Below are positions 17,516-25,459 of a stretch of DNA of 64,000 nt, piece by piece. The notes beneath the pieces are model-generated. The model ran no database searches and was not told the origin of the DNA. It saw only the letters and a list, made by a program, of their open reading frames with translations. The DNA is taken from positions 1 through 64,000 of the forward strand of contig JAEZKA010000056.1 in the NCBI GenBank assembly GCA_023436225.1, in the 5' to 3' direction. Source of the DNA: Bacillota bacterium. GTDB taxonomy: Bacteria > Bacillota > Clostridia > Lachnospirales > Lachnospiraceae. Position 1 is the first letter of the stretch. Each line of letters begins with the position of its first letter. The translations under genes and the position numbers were made by a program.

Positions 17516-18304
17516 TTATATCAGTAAATTGTAATCTTCTGCGCACTTTTTTAGTCCATATTCGACACTGGCAAACTCCACTCCATGTTTTTTTGCTTTT
17601 TCACAATTCATCCATAAATTATGTCTTGAAGGAGAATCTTCAACCTTTATATCTTTACCGATTATTGCTAAAAATTCTTTGGTTATTTCATACATAGACT
17701 TTGTCGTTTCACTTCCGAAGTTATACACACCTCCTGGAAGATGAATTACTTTTTCTACATTCTCAGCGACTTCTTTTACATAAGTTATACCTCTGTACTG
17801 GCGCGAACTAAAACAGACCGCTTCTTTTGCGTTTATGATATTCATAAAATAGTTCGTTTTATTTAAATAGTAATCATACATCCACTCTGCACGTAGCATA
17901 ACCGCATCTGGGGCAATATCCATCACACGTTGTTCCATTTCCAGTTTATGTTTAGCATATATATTATTTGGCTTTGCCATATCTTCTGAATAAGGGCCTT
18001 CTTCATCAACCCCACTGTAAACTTGGTCTGAGCTAAAGCATATAAGCTTTGCTTTTTTTGCTGTTCTTGCCAGATATAAAGGAATCTGTACATTAGCAAT
18101 GTACGAAGCCTCTGGATTTGCCTGACATACTCCAATATCAGAAATAGCAGCAGTATGGATAATTGTATCAACGCCACTTTCTTCTACGATACGCTTTATT
18201 TCATATTCAGATACTCCTCTAAGTGACGGACAAGCAACAGCATCTTTACACATCTGCATAATCTTGTACCCAACAAATCCATTTGCACCTGTAACAAGTA
18301 TCAT
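17516..18304 (-). CDS. NAD(P)-dependent sugar-nucleotide reductase/epimerase-like (RmlD type)
   Basis: A 262 aa extended short-chain dehydrogenase/reductase. The Rossmann motif TGANGFVG is at residues 5-12, the HTAA motif follows at about 50, SSDQVYSG leads to the active Ser/Thr region, and YAKHK (about 117-121) holds the catalytic Tyr and Lys. The sequence order resembles RmlD (dTDP-4-dehydrorhamnose reductase), but no other rhamnose gene is nearby, so the substrate is unknown. The ATG has an AAGGAGG ribosome site. It is a lone gene in island module 2, ended by the strong hairpin at 17414-17463. Confidence 0.82.
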   Translation of the reverse strand: MILVTGANGFVGYKIMQMCKDAVACPSLRGVSEYEIKRIVEESGVDTIIHTAAISDIGVCQANPEASYIANVQIPLYLARTAKKAKLICFSSDQVYSGVDEEGPYSEDMAKPNNIYAKHKLEMEQRVMDIAPDAVMLRAEWMYDYYLNKTNYFMNIINAKEAVCFSSRQYRGITYVKEVAENVEKVIHLPGGVYNFGSETTKSMYEITKEFLAIIGKDIKVEDSPSRHNLWMNCEKAKKHGVEFASVEYGLKKCAEDYNLLI

Positions 18305-18778
18305 TTTCTGTTACCTCCTTTATCAACTACTAACTTAAAACGGACTCTCGGATGAATTTATTTTTTATTTTCTACAGTATACAGTTACCTTACGCTTACG
18401 TCAACAAACTATCACTCTATTCCGTTTATCAACTAGTCGGTGTAATGCCTATAAAATTTGCCATGTTCGTTAAAATGCAAATAGTTCTCCTTTTTTACAA
18501 ATCCTCACTAGTTGCGGTAACGTATCAAATTAATGTCTATATTAATAAAAATGCTGATAGCGGTACATTTTAATACGTCTTTGCTATCCTTAACTTAACG
18601 CCACTTTTTGTATGTGCATTCTGCTAAAGAAAGGGGATTTTCACAGGTGATTAAGGTGTTTCAGACTCTTTTTATTAATACTACTGTTAAGAACCTATTT
18701 TTTGATTACACTATTGATTACATTTAAAAAGATGATGTACGGAATGCCCTTTCTATCGATATTTTTTAGACGGTGCAT
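18305..18778. other. Noncoding right end of module 2
   Basis: About 470 bp, AT-rich. A 73-codon plus-strand frame at 18352-18573 has no ribosome site or recognisable features and is not called. Unlike the stretches before copies 2 and 4, no GCGACCATGTCCTT flank is seen before the tRNA repeat at 18779. Confidence 0.5.
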
Positions 18779-18969
18779 GGTTCGATTCCCGTTATCCGCT
18801 TAACGAAAAATAAGCAGTGGCACCGGTTTAAGTGCTACTGCTTATTTTTAAGTTATGTAATTGTAAAAGTGTATCGGGAAGAATAAAACATGAGGCCTCT
18901 GCCGAAATGATTTTATTCTTCCTAAGCATTGCCACGGGTTTGGGCAAGGCTTTTTCCCGATTATCCGCT
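18779..18969. repeat. tRNA-Gly 3'-end repeat block, copy 3
   Basis: Positions 18779-18802 match 24 bases of the tRNA 3' end exactly. The hairpin AAAAATAAGCAGTGGCAC / GTGCTACTGCTTATTTTT follows (18806-18849), then CGGGAAGAATAAAA...TTTTATTCTTCC, then a GCATTGCC / GGGCAAGGC hairpin, and the block ends in CCCGATTATCCGC (18956-18968). This is the same element order as copy 1, with different hairpin arms but conserved stems. Confidence 0.85.
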
Positions 18970-19250
18970 GTATTATCAGAGAATTCAATTTGATTGCTCT
19001 GGTTTCTTTTTTGTAAAAAAAGAAAAAAGATATAATTTGCTGATCCCTGGTAGAATGAAGTTACCATACAATCCTTTCAGGGATACTGTTATTGCCTGCC
19101 GATTTGATTTCTTCAGAAGTCTGTTAACCAATTTGGCGAATACTTGTTGACACAATTAAATTTTATGTAGTATAACAAAAAAGATGATTTATACACAGCA
19201 TTTAGTTATCAAGATAAGCGACTATGGAGTCTATAGATGAAGGGATATAT

Positions 19251-20390
19251 ATGGATAAAAAAGTTAATCGTGACAGTGGCAAAACATTTATAGAACCTAT
19301 CAAATGGTGCCGTTACATTGTAAATGTCGGCTATGTTATAGCTACCCTTATAATCTTAGCGCATGTAATCTGGTTTTTCTTCGCACGAAGTGTTCTTACC
19401 ATGCCGCCGGACATCTATTTACAGGAGTATATTATATTACCTGCTATAAGCTTCTTGGTATTGATTTTGTTTGTAGATATGTTTGTTCGTTCAAATCGCT
19501 TCTCGCTTTTTATGAAGGAACATTTGTCTCTTTCTATATTTATCATTTTTTCCATTTACCTTTGCCTAACTCATGACATTGCCAAAGTCTTGCTGGGCTC
19601 TTTCATTCTGCCGATTTTTGTTTCTACCATTTTTTCTGATGTAAAACTAACCCGTTCGATGTTTTGGATGAGCGACCTTGCGGCTTTTCTGATTGGAACT
19701 AAAATATATATGGCAGGTAAATTAGACAGCACTGTGTTCATGCAAATATTTGTTGCATGTTTTATGTTCCTCTGTTCGTATTTACTGTCTCTGGTTTTAA
19801 TCCGACATGGGCATGACAATATCACAGCACTGATGTATTTTGATAACCAACAGCAATATATGCAAGAGCAGTTAAAGCTAGATTTGTTCACTGGCCTATA
19901 TAACCGAAAAACCTTTGATGATTATTTGCCGATACTTATAAATGATTGCAGAAATTCCAATAAATGTCTTTCGTTAGCGATGATTGATATAGACCATTTT
20001 AAGTGCGTGAATGATCTCTATGGTCATGCGGTGGGAGATCGAGTGCTTCTATTTATGGCACAAATACTAAAAAACATTCAGGCTGACAACATCCATGCCT
20101 TTCGGTTGGGTGGAGATGAATTTGCAGTTATATTCAAGGATTGTACCGTAGAGGAAGCATATCGTATCTGCGACAGCTTGCGTGCTCGTATGGAAAGCGC
20201 TTCTCTGAATGACATAGATAATAAAACCGTTACCTTTAGCTGCGGTTTGGTCGGTACGATTCCAAAGCATAACAGCCTTGACGTATTTACAAAGGCTGCC
20301 GATTCTGCATTGTATGCAGCCAAAAACTATGACCGGAATCAAGTTGTGATTTATAATGATTCGATACCGCACTTTAATAAACCAATATAA
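19251..20390 (+). CDS. Membrane-bound diguanylate cyclase
   Basis: About 379 aa. The N-terminal half has roughly six hydrophobic membrane segments (about residues 20-190). The C-terminal GGDEF domain begins with LDLFTGLYNRKTFDDY and contains the Mg site DIDHFKCVND and the active-site motif LGGDEFAVIF. It makes cyclic di-GMP from two GTP. An RxxD inhibitory site is not obvious. The start at 19251 is preferred because GAAGGG lies upstream; an ATG at 19224 gives nine more residues without a ribosome site. It is the first gene of island module 3. A matching HD-GYP protein is at 6727-7758. Confidence 0.88.
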   Translation: MDKKVNRDSGKTFIEPIKWCRYIVNVGYVIATLIILAHVIWFFFARSVLTMPPDIYLQEYIILPAISFLVLILFVDMFVRSNRFSLFMKEHLSLSIFIIFSIYLCLTHDIAKVLLGSFILPIFVSTIFSDVKLTRSMFWMSDLAAFLIGTKIYMAGKLDSTVFMQIFVACFMFLCSYLLSLVLIRHGHDNITALMYFDNQQQYMQEQLKLDLFTGLYNRKTFDDYLPILINDCRNSNKCLSLAMIDIDHFKCVNDLYGHAVGDRVLLFMAQILKNIQADNIHAFRLGGDEFAVIFKDCTVEEAYRICDSLRARMESASLNDIDNKTVTFSCGLVGTIPKHNSLDVFTKAADSALYAAKNYDRNQVVIYNDSIPHFNKPI

Positions 20391-20523
20391 TGCTTACTTT
20401 AATATTCATATAAGGGTATGGCGAATTAAGAAGGTTTCTCTTACCAATTCAATTCAAGTTAGAGGTATTAATTTATCAGCACCTTAGGAAATATAAATAG
20501 ATTAGTGATTTCGATTGGGCTAA

Positions 20524-21333
20524 GGAAAAGTTTATCGCCGAATCTCCTGGACGGATTGGCATGATATTCCACAGATCAATATATCCAGCTTTGAAAATAT
20601 TCGAGGTACAGCCTGCAGATCTTTATTACTTCATATTTATGAAGACGGTGGGATGGGTATTTCATTCGGAATCATGCTTAATATGCTTTACTATTCCTTC
20701 TATCAGGTTGAACCAAACAAAATGCAATTCTCATCAATAGAGGACGGAGTTAATGCATTACTAAAGTACGACTTTGTACGGGATGAAATAGAACAAATCC
20801 TTTCCTATAATTTAGGTAAACTAGATTTTCTCTCTCTACCGAATAACTACAATTTTATTTGTCCTCTTGATGTTTACTGTAATTACAGTATTCGTCAAAT
20901 TCTTGCTGCTTTTGATTATTATAACGAGAAGCAGGCTCCCACATTTCGTGAAGGGGTAAAGCGCTTTGACAATAAGAAAACAGATATTTTTCTTATTAAC
21001 TTGAACAAATCTGAGAAGGATTTCTCCCCATCAACCATGTATGACGATTATGCGATTAATGATCGGTTATTCCATTGGCAAAGTCAAAGCCAGGTATCAA
21101 TCACCAGCTCCACTGCGGAACGGTATATACATCATAAGCAATTAGACTCTTATATTTCTCTCTTTACCAGAGAGTTCAAGAAAAACGGCTCCTACACTTC
21201 ACCTTATACTTTCCTTGGAAATGCTTCTTATGTCAATCATTATGGTAGCAAGCCGGTAAGCTTTACTTGGAGATTAGACAATCCCATTCCTGCTGCACTG
21301 TTACCAAAGGATAATAAGAGCATTATTATATAG
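20524..21333 (+). pseudogene. C-terminal remnant of a DUF3427 helicase
   Basis: The open frame runs from a stop at 20521 to 21333 (about 269 codons). Motifs typical of the DUF3427 domain are visible: DIPQINISSFENIRGTACR, INLNKSEKDFSPSTMYDDYA, NDRLFHWQSQSQ, SPYTFLG and VSFTWRL. That domain normally ends large DEAD/DEAH helicases with an N-terminal PLD-type nuclease, which are restriction- or defence-like proteins. All helicase motifs are absent, so this is a 5'-truncated relic. An ATG exists at 20653, but coding similarity starts before it, which argues against a true short gene. It ends about 100 bp before tRNA repeat copy 4. Confidence 0.8.
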
Positions 21334-21437
21334 AGAATTATACAATTGCTACCGATATATCTCACCTAACATACGGATTCCAGCAGGGTCCTTATTTCAT
21401 ATGATTTTAAAAGAAAAAAATTTCTATCTGTCCCTTA

Positions 21438-21572
21438 GCGACCATGTCCTTGCCATCTGACAAGCATTAAATAAGTGCTTCCCAGGTTTTCGTACATATT
21501 CGCTTCCCGTTATCCCCTTACATAAAAATAGAGGTTTGTGGCACCGATTAGGTGACAAAGACCTCTATTTTT
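21438..21572. repeat. tRNA-Gly 3'-end repeat, copy 4, with conserved left flank
   Basis: Positions 21438-21498 match 14937-14997. Positions 21499-21520 copy the tRNA 3' end with two changes (TTCGCTTCCCGTTATCCCCT, then TA). The hairpin AAAAATAGAGGT / ACCTCTATTTTT (21524-21572) follows, as after the other copies. It marks the right border of the island; core-like genes resume at 21686. Confidence 0.8.
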
Positions 21573-21685
21573 TGTAACTGTGTAACCATAAGAAGTGAAT
21601 ACTGAAAGAAGAAGTCCTATGGCACTGGTAGCAGGGAAATCAAGAACTACTTTATTGTAGCTCCAGGCTAAATGCCTTGACGTCT

Positions 21686-22681
21686 CTATTCCCCGTCTTC
21701 CTTCTGGCTTTGATAAATATGAGTAATGATTGTCTCCATGGGCATCTCCTTAATAGATATATCTGTAAAAGCACATACCTTCGATAGTTCCGCCATGAAA
21801 TCCGTGATCGATATCTGATCCTGATCCACGCTGACCGTAATGTTAAGCTCCGATTCTCGCGTGATGATCTCTGCTCCCGCGATATCCATTTCTGTTAGGG
21901 GCTTCCCCAACATAAGCTGGACAATCTTCTTTGCTCCAAGAACCTTCTTTAGGTTATCGATGGAATCGTCGAATACCTTCTCACCGTGGTTGATGATTAC
22001 GATTTTTCTTGCAAGCTGCTCCACATCCTCCAGGTCATGGGTCGTAAGGATGAAGGTAGTTCCCCGAGCATTCATCTCACGGATGAATTCTCGGATTCTC
22101 TGCTTTGCAATCACATCCAGTCCTATGGTTGGCTCATCTAAGAATACCACCTTCGGCTGATGCAGCATCGCCATGATGAATTCGCATTTCATTCTCTCTC
22201 CAAGGGATAATACTCTGGTCGGCCTCGTCATATAGTCCTCCACTCCAAAGAGCCTTGACATGATTCCTAGCCTCTCACTATAATCCTGATCGGATACACC
22301 ATAGATGGCTTTGTTCATTCGAAAGCTGTCGATGGGTGGAATATCCCAAATCAACTGAGATTTCTGACCGAAGACTGCTCCAATCTGTTGCACATAGGTC
22401 TTTCTGTTTTTTGTCGGGTTATACCCCATAACGTCAACATTACCGCTGGTGGGATATAAGGTTCCCGTTAACATCTTAATTGTAGTTGACTTACCGGCCC
22501 CATTCGGTCCAAGAATGCCGACAATGTCACCCTCTTCAACATCAAAGGAAATATCATTGACCGCCATCACCGGTATCTTCTCCCGGTGAAAAAAGGTCTT
22601 CACACTCTCTTTGAAGCTGCTACCCCTCTTATAAGTCTCATATCTTTTTACCAAATGATCTACCTTAATCATTGTTCCCAT
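21686..22681 (-). CDS. ABC-2 type exporter, ATP-binding subunit
   Basis: A 331 aa ATPase with Walker A GPNGAGKST (about residue 58), a signature region VLSLGERMKCEF in place of LSGGQ, Walker B VVFLDEPTIGLD and H-loop LTTHD. The extra N-terminal segment with KESVKTFFHREK and the modified signature are typical of the COG4586 group, which pairs with two DUF990-like permeases, exactly as found next to it. The start at 22681 has TAGGAGG six bases upstream. It is separated by two bases from the preceding permease stop. The exported substrate of this three-gene family is unknown. Confidence 0.9.
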   Translation of the reverse strand: MGTMIKVDHLVKRYETYKRGSSFKESVKTFFHREKIPVMAVNDISFDVEEGDIVGILGPNGAGKSTTIKMLTGTLYPTSGNVDVMGYNPTKNRKTYVQQIGAVFGQKSQLIWDIPPIDSFRMNKAIYGVSDQDYSERLGIMSRLFGVEDYMTRPTRVLSLGERMKCEFIMAMLHQPKVVFLDEPTIGLDVIAKQRIREFIREMNARGTTFILTTHDLEDVEQLARKIVIINHGEKVFDDSIDNLKKVLGAKKIVQLMLGKPLTEMDIAGAEIITRESELNITVSVDQDQISITDFMAELSKVCAFTDISIKEMPMETIITHIYQSQKEDGE

Positions 22682-22683
22682 CT

Positions 22684-23466
22684 TCAGCCTCCTACTCCCT
22701 GGTATCCGCGCACCATGGATCGATATAGTAATATTCCCAATGTCATGAACAGTACGCAGGGAAGAATCGCATAGAACATGACATAACCTCCCCGCCCTAG
22801 CAGCGCTGCTGCAGGAAAGAAGCCAATCATAGCCACGGGAATAACATAGGAGGATACAATCAATACCGTCTTCGGGAAGATACTCTGCGGATATTTTCCA
22901 AAGCTTCGCAAACTGTCAAATATCTCTGGGATTCGGGAATTACCCACCCATTTGAAGGAGGTTGCCGCCATAATCAGCGATATTCCAAGCATAACCATCA
23001 TCCCCACCACGAACATCGCCATAAACTGTAACCACATAATCAGAGTAGGCGCTGTAAGGTTGGCAAGTGAAATGATGAAAATCGTTATTCCTCCGAGCAG
23101 AAGTCCAATTCCATCGATGGAAAAGGTCTTTGCCATCAATAAAAACATGGTATCGACCGGCATTAATAGAACCATCTCAAAATTACCCTCTCTGACGGCG
23201 AGCATAGTCGCCCACATAATTCCGTGAAAGGACATATCCGCGATCGCCATGGATATGGTAAATACCGATTGGATTAGCAGCACCTCATAGATCGTCCAGC
23301 CTTCAAATCCTGCACCTGCTTCATAGATCAAGATAGTAACCAGTGGAAATAAGATATCTCCCAGCAGCATGATTACTGAATTTAGGAAGAAATTCAATCG
23401 ATAGGTCGAAGCGGTAGCAAAAGCCACCTTAATACATTCACGATAAATCAAAAGATAACGTTTCAT
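22684..23466 (-). CDS. ABC-2 family permease (DUF990-like), second
   Basis: A 260 aa membrane protein with about six hydrophobic segments. The N-terminus MKRYLLIYRECIKVAFATASTYRLNF and the six-helix layout match the COG4587/COG3694 permeases that accompany COG4586 ATPases. It is expected to form a heterodimeric pore with the product of 23668-24486. The start has a GGAGGAATGA ribosome site. It is the second gene of the operon, with the ATPase immediately downstream. Confidence 0.85.
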   Translation of the reverse strand: MKRYLLIYRECIKVAFATASTYRLNFFLNSVIMLLGDILFPLVTILIYEAGAGFEGWTIYEVLLIQSVFTISMAIADMSFHGIMWATMLAVREGNFEMVLLMPVDTMFLLMAKTFSIDGIGLLLGGITIFIISLANLTAPTLIMWLQFMAMFVVGMMVMLGISLIMAATSFKWVGNSRIPEIFDSLRSFGKYPQSIFPKTVLIVSSYVIPVAMIGFFPAAALLGRGGYVMFYAILPCVLFMTLGILLYRSMVRGYQGVGG

Positions 23467-23546
23467 TCATTCCTCCATTTAGAGTTAAGCATGTACCTGC
23501 CCTTTGAATTAGTTTGTGCCTGCATCTTCGTTGCAGCCCAAAACCC

Positions 23547-23643
23547 GGAAGAACAAGGAGGAGTTTGCTCCAATGGGCAACCAGTAGGAATTTCCATCGC
23601 GAAATTCCTACCGCAGTTCTTCCTAAGCGAATTACCATTCGCT
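23547..23643. repeat. Highly structured spacer between permease genes
   Basis: The outer arms GGAAGAAC (23547-23554) and GTTCTTCC (23616-23623) enclose GGAG/CTCC and a strong hairpin GTAGGAATTTC / GAAATTCCTAC (23584-23611). A further hairpin AGCGAAT / ATTCGCT (23626-23643) follows directly. The block lies in a 200 bp gap inside an otherwise tight operon and may be a REP-like element or an mRNA-processing signal. Confidence 0.7.
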
Positions 23644-23667
23644 TTGTGAAGGCGCTTTTTCTTCACA

Positions 23668-24486
23668 CTATGCTCCTACCCCGCTAAAATGCCGCATGGA
23701 TGCCAGGTAAATCAGTTCACTTAAGCCAATTACGATAGCCACTGCAATCCCTTGTAGCCCAACTATCATCGGGATGCTCATCGTCATCCCTCCAAACTGA
23801 AAGCTTCCGGTAAATACCATTGCCGGAACATAGGACATATAAGGAAAGGGTAGGAAGAACAGAAATCGCTGCATCGCTTCGGGGAAAAACACAAGCGGAA
23901 TATACACCCCGGAGAAGACCCCCGCTAATAGATCAAATACTCTGCGGATTCCTGAGGACTGTACGAACCAGAAAGCAGTCATTCCAAGAATATAATGAAC
24001 ATAGAAGTTCATTAGAAAGGCTAAGGCTACTGACAGCAACGTCCATCCCAAGTGTTTCGGAACCATATTGACTCCAAAGAGTAGCGTAAATATGATATAG
24101 CAGGGTACAAATTCAAACACAAGTCCTAGAAAACGATGCCCTACCTTCTGAGAAAAGGCAAAAAACCGGTGATTGATCGGTCTCATGGCAAAGGTAAGGA
24201 ATTTACCGGTACGGATCAGCATTTGCAGATTCCAATCTGCAAAATCCATGGTAAGATAACCAATTAAAGTAGAGGCACCAAAATAAGTGACCATCTGAGT
24301 CAGGCTCATACCGTTTAATTCGGATTTACCACCATAAGCCGCCGTCCAGATAAAGTATTGTACGATAAAGTATACAGGCCCCACAAAAATGGATACCATA
24401 GAATGAGTGCGGTAGGCACTCCATTCCTTATAGGTGACCAGTGCTACCGCCCTCATGATATTGAATTGACGTCGTATGTAATTCAA
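23668..24486 (-). CDS. ABC-2 family permease (DUF990-like), first
   Basis: A 272 aa membrane protein with about six hydrophobic segments. Conserved-looking stretches include MSLTQMVTYFGASTLIG and the RTGKFLTFAMRPINHRF loop, as in COG3694-type permeases. It is the first gene of the exporter operon, ahead of a second permease and the ATPase. The start is TTG at 24486, with ATAGGAG about eight bases upstream. Substrate and direction are not known from the sequence; export is usual for ABC-2 systems. Confidence 0.85.
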   Translation of the reverse strand: MNYIRRQFNIMRAVALVTYKEWSAYRTHSMVSIFVGPVYFIVQYFIWTAAYGGKSELNGMSLTQMVTYFGASTLIGYLTMDFADWNLQMLIRTGKFLTFAMRPINHRFFAFSQKVGHRFLGLVFEFVPCYIIFTLLFGVNMVPKHLGWTLLSVALAFLMNFYVHYILGMTAFWFVQSSGIRRVFDLLAGVFSGVYIPLVFFPEAMQRFLFFLPFPYMSYVPAMVFTGSFQFGGMTMSIPMIVGLQGIAVAIVIGLSELIYLASMRHFSGVGA

Positions 24487-24503
24487 GATAAACTCCTATC
24501 CGC

Positions 24504-24912
24504 TTATATAATTCCTGACCATATCACTGCAGCCGCATTAAATTGAGATTCTATACACCAAAAATCATTAACGTAGGGGATGAACCAGGCAGCAACCAGC
24601 TTCTCCGTAGGGTCGATCATCAGACAACATCCGCCTGCACCCTCATGGAAGAAGGTTCCCGGAGTATAGATACTCGCATCGTTACAGCGCATATCGGGTC
24701 CAAGGCCACATTGATGATACGCTCCACCTGCATTCCAACAGTAATCCTTCTTGGGGCTGCGTATAAACAGTCGTAATCTTCTCAATGGCTTTTCTTCCAA
24801 TAATACGATTTCCATCAATGTACCCGCCCTGCTGAAGCATGATTCCGAAACGGCAAAGATCATAAGCTGTCGAATAGAGACCACCACCGGTGCTCGGTAT
24901 CTTCACTTGGTT
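24504..24912 (-). pseudogene. C-terminal remnant of a class C beta-lactamase-like serine hydrolase
   Basis: Two overlapping frames together spell the end of a penicillin-binding-protein-like serine hydrolase. TGGGLYSTAYDLCRFGIMLQ with the following GRKAIEKITT lies in one frame (about 24740-24912). TPGTFFHEGAGGCCLMIDP with the following EKLVAAWFIPYVND lies in the other (24504-24730). The HxGAGG motif stands where the family's KTG-like motif sits. The catalytic SxxK and YxN region is absent, so the gene is both frameshifted and 5'-truncated. It directly precedes the ABC exporter operon. Confidence 0.75.
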
Positions 24913-25323
24913 TCAAAACCCACCATATACTACTCCCATCTGCCTCTCATGGCAAAAAAATGATTTAAAGTTACGATGATCATTCCGAGCAAACATTGTT
25001 ACAAATAATTCCTTTGAATATGTTCAATTATTATACAATATAAGGTTTTAAATGTAAATAAAATACTATTGTATCTATGCTTTAATAGTCCGAACACCGA
25101 TCTATTGTTCGAATTATTATATCCGCCTTACTTTACTCATTATAAAATTACTTTTTAGCTTCAACTTTATCTCATTGAAGGTCTGTTTCATTAGCCAAAA
25201 ATTGCTGTCTAATTTTTTTTACAATTACGCATTATTCCACTGAAGACAATGAAATGATTTGTAATCTTAAATAGTATTTTCCCTTTTTCGATTTCAATCT
25301 AAAATCAAACCCTAACATACCTC
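24913..25323. other. Noncoding AT-rich spacer
   Basis: About 410 bp with no supported reading frame. It separates the hydrolase remnant from the relic and GH5 gene on the right. Nothing else is recognised in it. Confidence 0.45.
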
Positions 25324-25386
25324 GGAGAAGCAACCGGTTTATCATAACGGGTAATGGTAAGGTTCAGCTGATCAGCATTACCATTA
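25324..25386 (+). pseudogene. Internal relic of the LRR protein gene
   Basis: Two fragments of the gene at 31489-32991 are joined here. GGAGAAGCAACCGGTTTA (25324-25341) corresponds to about 31602-31619. ACGGGTAATGGTAAGGTTCA (from 25347), with the following AGCTGAT and ATTACCAT, corresponds to about 32172-32210. Some 550 bp that separate them in the intact gene are missing, so this is a deletion scar just upstream of the GH5 gene. Confidence 0.7.
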
Positions 25387-25459
25387 TTGACAGCTTTTGT
25401 AATAAAGAATATAATACTAGAAAAATAAGGATTTTCTAATTATATAAAGGAGAGGATGT

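Noticed and set aside
18352..18573. A 73-codon plus-strand frame after the reductase gene
   Set aside because: No ribosome site or recognisable motif, in a noncoding-looking module end.
20196..20211. A cre-like GAAAGCGCTTC palindrome in the diguanylate cyclase gene
   Set aside because: It lies deep in coding sequence, has no partner site, and is likely chance.
11550..21498. Integrase, transposase or recombinase inside the tRNA island
   Set aside because: All open frames of useful length were read; none shows tyrosine or serine recombinase motifs, so no mobile-element gene is claimed.
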